Positions 28,537 through 37,608 of a stretch of DNA of 64,000 nt are shown in pieces (the stretch's first letter is position 1; every line of letters starts with the position of its first letter). The stretch is from Myxococcota bacterium (lineage in GTDB: Bacteria > Myxococcota_A > UBA9160 > SMWR01): positions 310,001-374,000 of the forward strand of contig JBCCEW010000002.1 of NCBI GenBank assembly GCA_039030075.1, given 5' to 3'. The position numbers and the translations under genes were made by a program. The notes under the pieces were generated by a model, which saw only the letters and a program-made list of their open reading frames with translations, was not told the origin of the DNA and ran no database searches.

Positions 28537-29744
28537 CCCCTTCGCCGAGCGAGACGCCCGGTTCCCGCGCCGCGGATCCGCGCCTCGTCAGACGTTTGTG
28601 GGGCATCTTCGCCGTGCTGGTCGTGGCGGGGATCCTCTTGCGGGCCACCGCGCCCGATCCGCAGGCGGTGGGCGCTGCCGGACCCGCCCTGGCCGCGATC
28701 GCCGTCGACACGCTGCGTGTGTCCCCCCGCGCGGTCGTTTCCGAAGCCGAGTTCTCGGGTGTCGTCGAGGCGGCGCGACACCTCCGGTTGGTCTCCGAGA
28801 CCCAGGGTCGGGTCGTCGAGCTCGGGGCCGAAGACCTCGACGCCGTCGACGGCGACCAGCTGCTGATCCAGGTCGATCCCTTGTTGGCCCAGGTGGCCGT
28901 GGACCGGGCGCAGGCCGCGATTTCGCGGACCCGAAGCGAGCTCGGGCTCGCGCGCACCAGTCTCGAGCGTCAGCGCAACCTGGCCGAGCGCTCGGTCGCG
29001 AGCGAATCCGCGTTGGACGACGCGTCGAACCGCTCGCGCGTCGCACAAGCCGCGATCCGTGAGGCGCGGGCGAACCTGGCCGAGGCCCAGGATGCGCTCG
29101 GGAAGAAGGCGATTCGCGCGCCCTTCGCGGGCGTGCTCCGCGACTTCGAGCCCGAGCGGGGCGAAGTCCTCCAGGTGGGCCAGGTGCTCGGCGAGCTCCT
29201 CGATCTGTCGGCCGCCCGAGTCACGATCGGTCTGAGCGATCGTCAGATCGTCGACGTACAACCGGGCCAGACCGTGCAGGTGACCGTGGAAGCGCTTCCG
29301 AACGCGACCTTCGAAGGGAAGGTGCTGCGGGTGGCAGCGGCCGCGGACGCGACCAGTCGGCGTTTCCCCGTCGAGGTCGAGATCCCGAACCCGGATCGAC
29401 GCATCCTGCCGGGCATGGTCGCCCGGGTCCGCATCGGGTTGGGTGGCAAGACCGAGCGCATGCTGGTGCCGCGCGAGGCGGTGGCCGAGGAATACGGTCT
29501 GCGTTTCGTGTTCGTGCTGACGCCGGATCCGGAGAGTGGTGAGCTGCGCGCCGAGCGCAGGCGGGTCGAAGTGCGCGAGGTGCCCTTCGATCTGCGCTGG
29601 TTGGAAGTCGAGTCGGGGTTGGCTTCCGGGGAACGCGTGGCGACGACCCGCGTCCGTCTGCTGCGCGACGGCAGCGTCGTCAGCGACGCGGCGGCGACCG
29701 TCGCGGCCCCCGAGTCCACGTCCGCGACCACGGATGCGTCGTGA
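28533..29744 (+). CDS. RND efflux membrane fusion (periplasmic adaptor) protein
   Basis: 403-aa AcrA/HlyD-type adaptor linking the inner-membrane pump to an outer-membrane channel. LVRRLWGIFAVLVVAGILLRAT is an N-terminal signal-anchor. ARHLRLVSETQGRVVELGAEDLDAVDGDQLLIQVD and IRAPFAGVLRDFEPERGEVLQVGQVLGELLDL are the two lipoyl half-motifs, separated by a coiled-coil hairpin (AVDRAQAAISRTRSELGLARTSLERQRNLAERSV). Beta-barrel and membrane-proximal domains follow. It overlaps tetR (ATGA) and the permease gene (GTGA). No outer-membrane factor gene is in this operon. Confidence 0.94.
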   Translation: MTPSPSETPGSRAADPRLVRRLWGIFAVLVVAGILLRATAPDPQAVGAAGPALAAIAVDTLRVSPRAVVSEAEFSGVVEAARHLRLVSETQGRVVELGAEDLDAVDGDQLLIQVDPLLAQVAVDRAQAAISRTRSELGLARTSLERQRNLAERSVASESALDDASNRSRVAQAAIREARANLAEAQDALGKKAIRAPFAGVLRDFEPERGEVLQVGQVLGELLDLSAARVTIGLSDRQIVDVQPGQTVQVTVEALPNATFEGKVLRVAAAADATSRRFPVEVEIPNPDRRILPGMVARVRIGLGGKTERMLVPREAVAEEYGLRFVFVLTPDPESGELRAERRRVEVREVPFDLRWLEVESGLASGERVATTRVRLLRDGSVVSDAAATVAAPESTSATTDAS

Positions 29745-32700
29745 GTCTGCCGCGCTTCTCGGTCAAGCAGGTCGTCTTCGTCAATCTGCTGTTCGTGATC
29801 GTGGCCGTCGCCGGGTACCAGGCCGCCACGCGCATCCCCGTCGATCTCTTTCCCGACATCTCCTTCAACACCGCCATCGTCGGCACGGTGTGGCGGGGGG
29901 CTTCGGCCGATGAGGTCGAGCGCCTCGTCACCACGAAGCTCGAGGACGAGATCCAGGATGTCGACGGCATCAAGGAGCTGCGCAGCTTCTCGCAGGCGGG
30001 GCTCTCGACGATCGAGATCGAGTGGAAGGAGACGCTCGAGGAAACCGAGTACGAATCGTCCCTGAACGAACTCCGGGCGGCGGTCGATCGCGTGCCCGAT
30101 CTCCCCGAGGATGCGGAAGAGACGATCATCACCGAGCTCTCGGTTTCCGAGGTGCAGAACGTCTGCATGATCGCGGTGACGGACGTGGGCGGTGTCGGTG
30201 AGTTCACGCTACGAGAGGTCGCGCGCGACATCGAGCGCCGCGTGGAACGCATCCCCGGCGTGCGCAAGGCGACGCTCCGCGGCGAGCGGGAGCGCGAGCT
30301 GCGCGTCTACGTCGATCGCGAACGCGCGATGCAGTCGGATCTCACGCTGGCCGAGATCTCGGCCCAGATCGGTCGCAACAACCAGAACGTGCCGGGTGGC
30401 GCGATGGACACGGGCGAGCGCGAGATCACCGTGCGCGGGCTCGGGAACTTCGCCACGCCGGAGGAGCTCGCTGCGACGGTCGTGAAGAAGGACGCTGCGG
30501 GGAACCACGTCCGGCTCTCGGACGTCGCGCGCATCGAGGACGGATTCGAGCGACGGGTGATCTACGGACGCCACAATGGCAATCCGACCATCATCGTCGG
30601 CATCTCGAAGAACCCGGAAGACGACATCACGACACTGGTGGACCGGGTGCGCGCGTTCATGGAGGAGTACGAGTCGCTCCTGCCCCCAGGCATCGAGGCG
30701 CCGGTGACCTGGGACTCCTCGCGGATCGTCCGCGATCGCATGGGCACGATGATCGACAACGTGATGCTGGGCGTCGTGCTCGTCGTCTTCGTTCTCTGGC
30801 TCACCGTCGGCTTCCGCAATTCGCTGATCGTGACGATCGGGATTCCCTTCTCCTTCCTCTCGGCGTTCCTGCTCTTCCCGTTCTTCGGGATCACGATCAA
30901 TCTGATCTCGCTGGTCGGCTTCGTGATGGTGACGGGCATGCTCGTCGATCACGCGATCATCATCGTCGAGAACATCTACCGGCACATCGAGAACGGAAAG
31001 CCCATCGATGACGCGATCATCGAGGGCGCCGAAGAGGTGATGTGGCCGGTGGTCGCGACCGTCGTGACGACGCTGGCTGCCTTCCTGCCCGCGCTGATGA
31101 TCCAGGGAACGAGCGGTGAGTTCGGCTCGATCCTGCCGAAGACCGTGATCCTGGTGCTGGTGGGGTCGCTCTTCGAGGCGCTGATCGTGCTGCCCGCGCA
31201 CTACGTCGACTGGGGCAGTCGCGATCCCGGCACGGAGAAGGATCGCTCGGGCGAGGGGTGGGGCGCGCGCATCCGGCGCGGGAGTCACGCGCTGCGTGAA
31301 GCCGTGGAAGGGTGGATGGATCGGCTGCGCGACGTCTACGTCCGGCGCCAGCAGTCCCTGCTGCGCCACCGCTACGTCTTCCTCGCCACCTGCTGCGCTG
31401 CCTTCTACGCATCCTGCGGTCTCCAGGCGCGTGTTCCCGTCGATCTCTTTCCTTCGGACTTCGATCAGCTCTTCATCACGGTGCGTACGCCGACGGACTA
31501 CGGCGTGGAGCAGACCAACGAGGTCATTCGAGAGATCGAAGCCGAGGTGTCGGGCTTGACCCGAGAGGTCGACGAGTTCACCTCCTATGTCGGCTTCGGG
31601 ATGAACGCGGATGAGAACATCATCAATGGCGTGAACTACGGAATGCTCTTCGTCAGCCTGGTCGACGAGCCCGAGATCCGCGAGGACCCGAAGGCCGCCC
31701 TGGGTCGCGTCCGCGACCACCTCGACACCTACGTCGCGGCGAACCCGGGACGCATCGACAACCTGCTCGTCATCGAGCCGCGCAACGGGCCTCCGATTGG
31801 CAAGCCCGTCGCCGTGCGCATTCAGTCCGACGACTACGAGGTGGCGAAGCGCATCTCTAGCGAGATCCAGGCCGAGCTGGCGTCGATCGAGGGGGTCTTC
31901 AACATCGAAGACAACGTGCCCGAGGGGCCGCTCGAGCTGCGCGTGGCGCTCGACGAGCATCGCGCGTCGCTTCAGGGTTTGAGCTTCGACACGGTGGCGA
32001 CCGCGCTCCGCGCGGCGAACGACGGTCTGGTGCCCTCGACCTTCAAAGATCCGAAGGCCGACGAGGACATCGACATCCGCGTGATGCTGCAGGGCGCCCA
32101 GCGCAGCTCGATGGACGACCTGCTCGACGTCGAGATGCGCGCCCCGGGCGGGCAGCGCGTGGAGCTCGGCGACGTCGCCCAGGTGGAGGTCGCGCGCGGC
32201 TACGAGCGGCTCTACCACTACGACGCGCGCCGCGCCGTGGTGGTCTATGCCGACGTGGACGGTGAGAACGCGACATCGACCGCGGTGAACGCGCGTCTCG
32301 AAGCGCGCTTCGCCGACGTGCCGAGTCGGTTCCCTGGCGTGAACCTGGTGTTCGGCGGCGAGTTCGAGGCGACGAAGCAGACCGTCGAGGACATGCAGCG
32401 CGCGGTCGGCGTCGCGGTGCTCGCGATCTACGCAATCCTCGCCACGCTCTTCCGCTCCTACCTCCAGCCAATGGTCGTGATGAGCGTGATCGGCTTCGCC
32501 TTCATCGGGGTGACGATCGGGCTGTTCGTGACCGGTGGCGCTCTGTCGATCTGGGTGATGTACGCCGGAGTCGGCTTGGCCGGGATCGTGGTGAACGATT
32601 CGCTGGTGCTGATGGACTTCGTGAATCGCCAGCGAGAGCAGGGCGTCGATGTGGACGAAGCGGTGCGCATTGCCTCCCAGCGACGCTTCCGTCCGATCCT

Positions 32701-32959
32701 GTTGACGACCGTGACCACGATCGCTGGGCTCTTGCCGATGTCGCTCGGGCTTTCGGGGAAGTCGCTCGTGTTCGGCCCGTTCGCGACGGCGATCGTGTTC
32801 GGACTCTCGATCGCCAGCCTGCTGACCCTCTTCGTGGTGCCTGCGCTCTACCTCACCCTCGAGGACGTGCGCTCGGCGTTCGAAGGATGGCGGGCGCGAC
32901 GGGCCCCGCTGGCTGCGCCGGGCGCGGTGGCCGGCGGCCGGGGAGCGGACACGCCCTAG
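29741..32959 (+). CDS. RND-family efflux transporter permease (AcrB-like)
   Basis: 1072-aa proton-driven export pump with twelve transmembrane helices and two large periplasmic loops. The N-terminus VKQVVFVNLLFVIVAVAGYQAATRIPVDLFPDISFNTAIVGTVWRGASADEVE is typical. In helix 4, MVTGMLVDHAIIIVENIYRHIE keeps the first proton-relay Asp, but the second (Asp408 in AcrB) is His. In helix 10, GIVVNDSLVLMDFVN replaces the AcrB Lys region, as in many non-AcrB HAE pumps. It starts with GTG overlapping the adaptor gene by 4 bases. Substrates cannot be predicted; the TetR repressor suggests a toxic or lipid-like inducer. Confidence 0.95.
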   Translation: MSLPRFSVKQVVFVNLLFVIVAVAGYQAATRIPVDLFPDISFNTAIVGTVWRGASADEVERLVTTKLEDEIQDVDGIKELRSFSQAGLSTIEIEWKETLEETEYESSLNELRAAVDRVPDLPEDAEETIITELSVSEVQNVCMIAVTDVGGVGEFTLREVARDIERRVERIPGVRKATLRGERERELRVYVDRERAMQSDLTLAEISAQIGRNNQNVPGGAMDTGEREITVRGLGNFATPEELAATVVKKDAAGNHVRLSDVARIEDGFERRVIYGRHNGNPTIIVGISKNPEDDITTLVDRVRAFMEEYESLLPPGIEAPVTWDSSRIVRDRMGTMIDNVMLGVVLVVFVLWLTVGFRNSLIVTIGIPFSFLSAFLLFPFFGITINLISLVGFVMVTGMLVDHAIIIVENIYRHIENGKPIDDAIIEGAEEVMWPVVATVVTTLAAFLPALMIQGTSGEFGSILPKTVILVLVGSLFEALIVLPAHYVDWGSRDPGTEKDRSGEGWGARIRRGSHALREAVEGWMDRLRDVYVRRQQSLLRHRYVFLATCCAAFYASCGLQARVPVDLFPSDFDQLFITVRTPTDYGVEQTNEVIREIEAEVSGLTREVDEFTSYVGFGMNADENIINGVNYGMLFVSLVDEPEIREDPKAALGRVRDHLDTYVAANPGRIDNLLVIEPRNGPPIGKPVAVRIQSDDYEVAKRISSEIQAELASIEGVFNIEDNVPEGPLELRVALDEHRASLQGLSFDTVATALRAANDGLVPSTFKDPKADEDIDIRVMLQGAQRSSMDDLLDVEMRAPGGQRVELGDVAQVEVARGYERLYHYDARRAVVVYADVDGENATSTAVNARLEARFADVPSRFPGVNLVFGGEFEATKQTVEDMQRAVGVAVLAIYAILATLFRSYLQPMVVMSVIGFAFIGVTIGLFVTGGALSIWVMYAGVGLAGIVVNDSLVLMDFVNRQREQGVDVDEAVRIASQRRFRPILLTTVTTIAGLLPMSLGLSGKSLVFGPFATAIVFGLSIASLLTLFVVPALYLTLEDVRSAFEGWRARRAPLAAPGAVAGGRGADTP

Positions 32960-33004
32960 TGGTGATGGGTCGGTGCCTGCTCCGGGCGCACCGCCACCGA
33001 CGAA

Positions 33005-34774
33005 TCAGAAGGGCCAGACCCGAGGGATCATGAACAATGCCGTCGCCGCGCAGAGCGCGTCGAGCGGCAGGCCGACCTTCACGAAATCGGTGAAGCGGTA
33101 GCCACCCGGGCCGTACACGATGAGGTGGGTCTGGTAGGTGACCGGCGAGGCGAAGGCGCAGCAGCCACCGACGATCACTGCCATCACGAAGGGGCGCGTG
33201 TCGACGCCGAGCAGCTCGGCCGTGGCGGCGGCGATCGGGAAGGTGAGGGCGACGGCCGCGTTGTGGTGCAGGAGCTCTGCCAACAGCAGGGTCGCGAAGT
33301 AGATCACTACCAGCGCGTAGAAAGGTCCGATGTCGCCAGCGACGCTCGCGATCGCTCCCGCGATCAGGGCGGCCGCGCCGCTCTTCTCCATGGCGAGCGC
33401 AATGCCCAGGCCCGCGCCGATCACGACGAGGATCGACCAGTCCACGCTGGCGCGCGCGATGCGGCCGGGCAGGCAGCGTGTCGCGATCAGCGCGCCTGCC
33501 GCCAGGAAGGCCGCGATCGAGATCGGGTAGATGCCGGTTCCCGCCACGACCACCATCGCCACCAGGATCGCCAGGGCCACGCCGGCGCGTTCGTGACGGG
33601 GCGCTTCGCTGTCGGGGAGTTCGCTCACGAGATAGAAGTCGCGGCTGTTGCGGTGTGCGCGAAAGAAGCCAGGCGCCGTCTGCAGGAGGAGCGTGTCGCC
33701 GGCCTGGAGCACGATCTCGCCGATCTTGCCCGGCATCCGCTCGGCGTTGCGGTGGACCGCGATCACGGCGGCGTCGTAGACGGTCCGAAAGTTGGCGTCG
33801 CGAATGCTCTGGTTGATGAGCGGCGAGGATGCCGACACCACGGCTTCGGTCAGCCGCTGGTCGGGCGCGGCGAGGGAGGGTTGGTCCTCATGAGAGATGG
33901 GGACGAGTCCGCGGATGCGTTGCAGCTCGACCAGGGTAGAGACCACGCCTGCGAACACCAGCTCGTCGCCGGCTTCGATCACCTCGTCCGGTCCGACCGG
34001 CGTGAGCGTGCGCCCGTCGCGGACGATCTCGACCAGGAACAGCCCGGGCAGGTGGCGCAGGCCGGCGCCCTCGACGGTGCTGCCAATCAACGGGCAGTCG
34101 CGCGCCACGCCCATCGAGCCGGTGTACTCGCGGCGTCGCTCGCCGAGGCGCTCGGTGGCGCCGCGTCCCTCGGGCAGCAGGCGGGGTGCCACGAACAAGA
34201 GGTAGAGCAGCCCGACGGCAGCGATCGGAAGCGTGGCCGGCGCCAGCTCGAAGAAGCCGATCGGACGCATCCCGGCCGCGTTCGCGAGGCCGGCGACGGT
34301 CAGCGTGGTGCTGGTGCCGATCACGGTGAGGATGCTGCCGAGGATCGACGCGTAGCTCAGCGGGATCAGCAGGCGGCTCGGCGAGAGGTCGACTCGGCGC
34401 GTCCAGTCCAGGATCACCGGCGTCATCATGGCCACGATCGGCGCGCTGTTCAGGAAGGCCGAGAGCGCCGCAACGGGCGGCCCGGTCCGCAGCAAGCCGC
34501 TGGCTTCGTCCCGGGCCCGAGCGAAGAGGCGTCCCACCGTGGCATCGAGCGCCCCGGTCTCGCGCAGGGCCGCCGAGACGACGAAAAGGACGCCGACGGT
34601 CGCCAGCGCGGGGTTCGCAAACCCGGCGAAGGTCTCGGCCGGAGTGAGCACGCCGGCCGCGGCCAGGGTGAACAGGCCCGCCATCAAGATCAGATCGGGC
34701 TTGGCGATCTCGCGGACCATGGCCACGAGCGTCAGGCCGACGACAACGAGCGTGAGCCAGCCCTGCCACTCCAT
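33005..34774 (-). CDS. SLC13/DASS-type permease with two TrkA-C (RCK_C) domains
   Basis: 589-aa secondary transporter. Two hydrophobic halves (WLTLVVVGLTLVAMVREIAKPDLILMAGLFTLAAAGV... and GVALAILVAMVVVAGTGIYPISIAAFLAAGALIATRC...) flank a soluble insert of about 200 residues holding two TrkA-C domains (LPGLFLVEIVRDGRTLTPVGPDEVIEAGDELVFAG and DAAVIAVHRNAERMPGKIGEIVLQAGDTLLLQTA). FLNSAPIVAMMTPV and LLHHNAAVALTFPIA are the paired re-entrant motifs. Known relatives import sulfate, dicarboxylates or citrate with Na+; the substrate here is unknown. ATG at 34774; divergent, 43 bases from the NAGS-like gene. Confidence 0.9.
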   Translation of the reverse strand: MEWQGWLTLVVVGLTLVAMVREIAKPDLILMAGLFTLAAAGVLTPAETFAGFANPALATVGVLFVVSAALRETGALDATVGRLFARARDEASGLLRTGPPVAALSAFLNSAPIVAMMTPVILDWTRRVDLSPSRLLIPLSYASILGSILTVIGTSTTLTVAGLANAAGMRPIGFFELAPATLPIAAVGLLYLLFVAPRLLPEGRGATERLGERRREYTGSMGVARDCPLIGSTVEGAGLRHLPGLFLVEIVRDGRTLTPVGPDEVIEAGDELVFAGVVSTLVELQRIRGLVPISHEDQPSLAAPDQRLTEAVVSASSPLINQSIRDANFRTVYDAAVIAVHRNAERMPGKIGEIVLQAGDTLLLQTAPGFFRAHRNSRDFYLVSELPDSEAPRHERAGVALAILVAMVVVAGTGIYPISIAAFLAAGALIATRCLPGRIARASVDWSILVVIGAGLGIALAMEKSGAAALIAGAIASVAGDIGPFYALVVIYFATLLLAELLHHNAAVALTFPIAAATAELLGVDTRPFVMAVIVGGCCAFASPVTYQTHLIVYGPGGYRFTDFVKVGLPLDALCAATALFMIPRVWPF

Positions 34775-34817
34775 GCGCGGAGCACGATACACCAACATCC
34801 GCCACACTGACCGCACG

Positions 34818-35915
34818 ATGTCCGGCAACGCGCGCGCCTGGGAAGACGTTCCCTTCACCGAGAAGGCCTTCTATCTGGCCGAGTTTCGCGAGCGCACGGT
34901 GGCGCTGGCCTGTGATGTGGGTGCGCTGGCCGGCCGGGATGGAGTTCCGGGCGACGCGGCGGTGGTGCGCAGCGTGATCGAGGAGCTCGAAGGCAACCGC
35001 ACGCGCGTGGTGCTCTTGCTGGCCGATCTGGGCGAAGCGGCTGCGCTGGGCGCGCGCGTCGTGAAGCCGGATGCGGCCGGGCCGGTGGGCGCTGTCTGGC
35101 GGTCGCTGCGGCGCACCCCCTGTGTCGCGATCGGCATTCCGGGGGGCGACGCGTTCGCCGCGGGGGCTCGCCACCTCGCTGTGAATCTGGGCGTGACCAA
35201 GCTCGTGGTACTGGACCCGGCCGGCGGCATCTCCCGCCCGGACGGCAGCCGCGTTTCCTTCGCAGACCTGGCCGAGCTCTCGGGAGGCTTGCGCGATGCC
35301 AGGGAGGGCGCGGCCCGCGTCTCTCTGCTCGTCGAAATCGAGGCGGCGCTGCGCGAGGGGCTCCCCGCGGTGAACCTGTGTACGGCCGCGGGGCTCGCGG
35401 ACGAGCTGTTCAGCTATGCCGGTTCGGGCACCCTGTTCACCCCCGAGCGCTACATCGACGTGCGGCGCCTGGGGCTCGACGATCTGAGCGCCGCGAACGA
35501 CCTGATCGGTCGGGGAGTCGCCGAGGGTTACCTCGCCGAGCGCAGCGACGCCGCGCTCGACCAGATCTTTGCGAACGGCTTCGGCGCCTTCGTCGAGGGG
35601 CGGCACCTCGCCGGGATCGGCGCGTTGGTCCCGCACGTGGCCAGCCAGACGAGCGAGATCGCCTCGCTCTACACGCTCACGCGTTTCCTGGGGGAGGGCG
35701 TCGGCGGGCATCTGGTCCGCGGCCTCCTCGACGCGGCACGCCGACGCGGGGACCGTGCGGTGTTCGCCTGCACCACGACCGAGCGGGTGGTCGGATTCTT
35801 CGAGCGCGAGGGGTTTGCGCGGGTGGGTTCCGATGCGCTGCCCGACGAGAAGTGGGCCGACTACGACCCCGAGCGCCGCGAACGCGTCACCTGCCTGCGC
35901 TTCGAGCTCGCGTAG
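34818..35915 (+). CDS. N-acetylglutamate synthase-like protein (degenerate amino-acid-kinase domain plus GNAT)
   Basis: 365-aa protein with an N-terminal region arranged like the amino-acid-kinase fold (FRERTVALACDVGALAG...LAVNLGVTKLVVLDPAGGI...GLPAVNLCTAAGLADELFSYAGSGTLF) and a C-terminal GNAT domain from about residue 230 (IGALVPHVASQTSEIASLYTLTRFLGEGVGGHLVRGLLDAARRRG...VVGFFEREGFARVG). The ending PDEKWADYDPERRERVTCLRFEL is typical of bacterial amino-acid N-acetyltransferases (ArgA type). It probably makes N-acetylglutamate for arginine synthesis. The kinase part lacks obvious NAGK active-site motifs and may only bind effector. No other arg genes are nearby. Confidence 0.82.
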   Translation: MSGNARAWEDVPFTEKAFYLAEFRERTVALACDVGALAGRDGVPGDAAVVRSVIEELEGNRTRVVLLLADLGEAAALGARVVKPDAAGPVGAVWRSLRRTPCVAIGIPGGDAFAAGARHLAVNLGVTKLVVLDPAGGISRPDGSRVSFADLAELSGGLRDAREGAARVSLLVEIEAALREGLPAVNLCTAAGLADELFSYAGSGTLFTPERYIDVRRLGLDDLSAANDLIGRGVAEGYLAERSDAALDQIFANGFGAFVEGRHLAGIGALVPHVASQTSEIASLYTLTRFLGEGVGGHLVRGLLDAARRRGDRAVFACTTTERVVGFFEREGFARVGSDALPDEKWADYDPERRERVTCLRFELA

Positions 35916-35931
35916 CACCCCGAATACTGGA

Positions 35932-35961
35932 GAGGGGAGACGGCTCTCACCGTCTCCCCTC
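35932..35961. terminator. Perfect 12-bp hairpin between the NAGS-like gene and rnpB
   Basis: GAGGGGAGACGG pairs exactly with CCGTCTCCCCTC around a 6-base loop. It lies 17 bases after the NAGS-like stop and about 60 bases past the RNase P RNA 3' end, so it may serve both. It lacks a U-run on either side. Confidence 0.55.
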
Positions 35962-36019
35962 GTATGGAGCGCCAGGGGCGTGGCCGAAGCTTCGTCCCCC
36001 GGGTTCGGGCGCGAGGCCC

Positions 36020-36440
36020 GAAGTGGCGTGTAAGCCGGGTTCTGTTCCGATCCGAGTAGGACCGGCGAGGATCATTCATCTAGGCGACGCATTGCTGCGC
36101 CGCTCGAGCGCTCTAACCCGCGTACTGGCACCCGAAGGAGCTTCGGGCGGGCCGCCCTCGACAGTACGCCTATTCGAGCTTGCTCCAGGAGGGGCTTGCC
36201 CCGCCGCCGGTCACCCGGCAGTCGCGCGTGGGCTCTTACCCCACGATTTCAACCTTACCTGTGCCTCCTCGCGCGCGGCCTCTCACAACCTCGCGCGGAT
36301 CGACGGCCATCGGCGGTGTGGTTTCTGTTGCGCTTTCCCTCGGGTCACCCCGGGTCGCCGTTAACGACCTCCCTGCCCTGTGGAGCCCGGACTTTCCTCC
36401 CGTGAACGCGAGGTTCACCAGCGATCCCCCGGCCACCTCC
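36020..36440 (-). ncRNA. rnpB: RNase P RNA (class A)
   Basis: Catalytic RNA that matures tRNA 5' ends. On the minus strand the universal 5' motif GAGGAAAGTCCGGGCTCC (forward complement near 36382-36400) and the 3' motif ACAGAACCCGGCTTAC (near 36030-36045) are both present, along with the conserved GGGTAAGAGCCCACG segment in between. The ends were set by an 8-bp P1 helix: GAGGTGGC at the 5' end (36432-36439) pairs with GCCACTTC at the 3' end (36020-36027), with one G-U. Length of about 420 bases fits bacterial type A. A -10-like TACGAT lies just upstream. Confidence 0.95.
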
Positions 36441-36447
36441 AGAGGCC

Positions 36448-36453
36448 ATCGTA
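36448..36453 (-). promoter_or_regulatory. Candidate -10 box of rnpB
   Basis: TACGAT on the minus strand, placed 7-8 bases before the rnpB 5' end deduced from the P1 helix. No convincing -35 is seen. Confidence 0.4.
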
Positions 36454-36589
36454 CCCATCCGCCCAACGCTGCGCCCGCGCTAGCTTGGCGCTTCCGGGGC
36501 CGTGGCCGGGCTCGAACACGGGGTTCCCACCCACGCTGGGAACCGTTTCCGTCGATCTGCGGCGGCTCCAACCAGCAGGGAGCAACGAG

Positions 36590-37408
36590 ATGAGCGTATT
36601 CCGCGACGATGTGTTGGCCGGTCGGGTCGCACTGGTGACCGGTGGCGGTACGGGGATCGGTTTCGGGATTGCCCGCACGCTCGGGCAGCACGGCGCGCGC
36701 GTCTGCATCTGCAGCCGAAAGGTCGAGGTCCTCGAGCGCGCGGTGGCCGAGCTGGCGGGGGAGGGCATCGAGGCGTTCTATTCGGTCTGCGACATCCGCG
36801 ATCCCGAGGCGGTGCGGGCGACCATCGACGCGGTGATCGAGCGCTGGTCACGACTCGACATCCTGATCAACAACGCGGCCGGGAACTTCCCTGCGCCCAT
36901 CAGCCGGATCTCTCCGAAAGGCTTCAAGACCGTCGTCGACATCGACCTGCTCGGCACCTACCACTGCTCCCGGCTCGCCTTCGATGCCTGGCTGCGCGAC
37001 CACGGGGGCAACATCGTCAACATCTCGGCTCCCTTCGAGGGGAAGGGAGCGGCGCTGCAGGTGCACGTCGCGGCCACGAAGGCCGGGGTCGATTCGGTGA
37101 CGCGCACCTGCGCCGTCGAGTGGGGGCGCTATGGGGTCCGGGTGAACGGCGTGATGCCGGGACCCATCGCGGACACCGAGGGCATGGCCCGCTTCGGGGC
37201 CGCGGCCGGAGCCGACGCCGCTTCGAGCGTTCCCCTGGGCCGGGAAGGGACCCGAGACGACATGGCGAACGCGGTGCTCTTCCTGGTCAGCGATGCCGCG
37301 TCCTACGTGAGTGGGCAGGTCTTCGCGGTCGATGGCGCGTCGACGGTCGACCAACTGGGGATGGCTTCGAAGCTCGCCGACATGGAAGCGGCCTGGCCCG
37401 ATCGCTGA
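36590..37408 (+). CDS. Short-chain dehydrogenase, 2,4-dienoyl-CoA reductase (DECR2-like) type
   Basis: 272-aa SDR. VALVTGGGTGIGFGIARTLGQHGARVCICSR is the NADP(H)-binding motif with an Arg for the phosphate. The usual NNAG becomes NNAAGNF, and the active site is SAPFEGKGAALQVHVAATKAGVDSVTR: the classical YxxxK Tyr is replaced by His while the Lys is kept. NNAAGNF plus QVHxxxxKA is the pattern of peroxisomal-type 2,4-dienoyl-CoA reductases, which remove double bonds during unsaturated fatty-acid oxidation. AGGGA lies upstream of the ATG at 36590. It sits just before acyl-CoA dehydrogenase genes, which supports a beta-oxidation role. Confidence 0.88.
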   Translation: MSVFRDDVLAGRVALVTGGGTGIGFGIARTLGQHGARVCICSRKVEVLERAVAELAGEGIEAFYSVCDIRDPEAVRATIDAVIERWSRLDILINNAAGNFPAPISRISPKGFKTVVDIDLLGTYHCSRLAFDAWLRDHGGNIVNISAPFEGKGAALQVHVAATKAGVDSVTRTCAVEWGRYGVRVNGVMPGPIADTEGMARFGAAAGADAASSVPLGREGTRDDMANAVLFLVSDAASYVSGQVFAVDGASTVDQLGMASKLADMEAAWPDR

Positions 37409-37527
37409 GGGGCGCCGCTGGCCGCCCCGCCCCTTCCCAGAGCTGTCAGGGCGCCTGAGGTGTGTCGGCGCCCGTGCCCGCAATCCTCCGGGATTCCCCG
37501 CGGGTAGCGTCTGGATAGGCCGGAAAG

Positions 37528-37562
37528 TATCTATTGAATACTGAGTCGGTATCCGATAGATA
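37528..37562. promoter_or_regulatory. AT-rich inverted repeat upstream of the HxlR-type gene
   Basis: TATCTAT (37528-37534) and ATAGATA (37556-37562) form a perfect 7-bp inverted repeat with a 21-base gap; GTAT/ATAC sub-repeats lie inside. The stretch is conspicuously AT-rich for this genome. Likely promoter/operator region for the regulator and the acyl-CoA dehydrogenase operon. Confidence 0.5.
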
Positions 37563-37608
37563 TCCCATGCGAAGCCTGTTTCACCGCGATCCATCCCGGG
37601 GATCCCCG

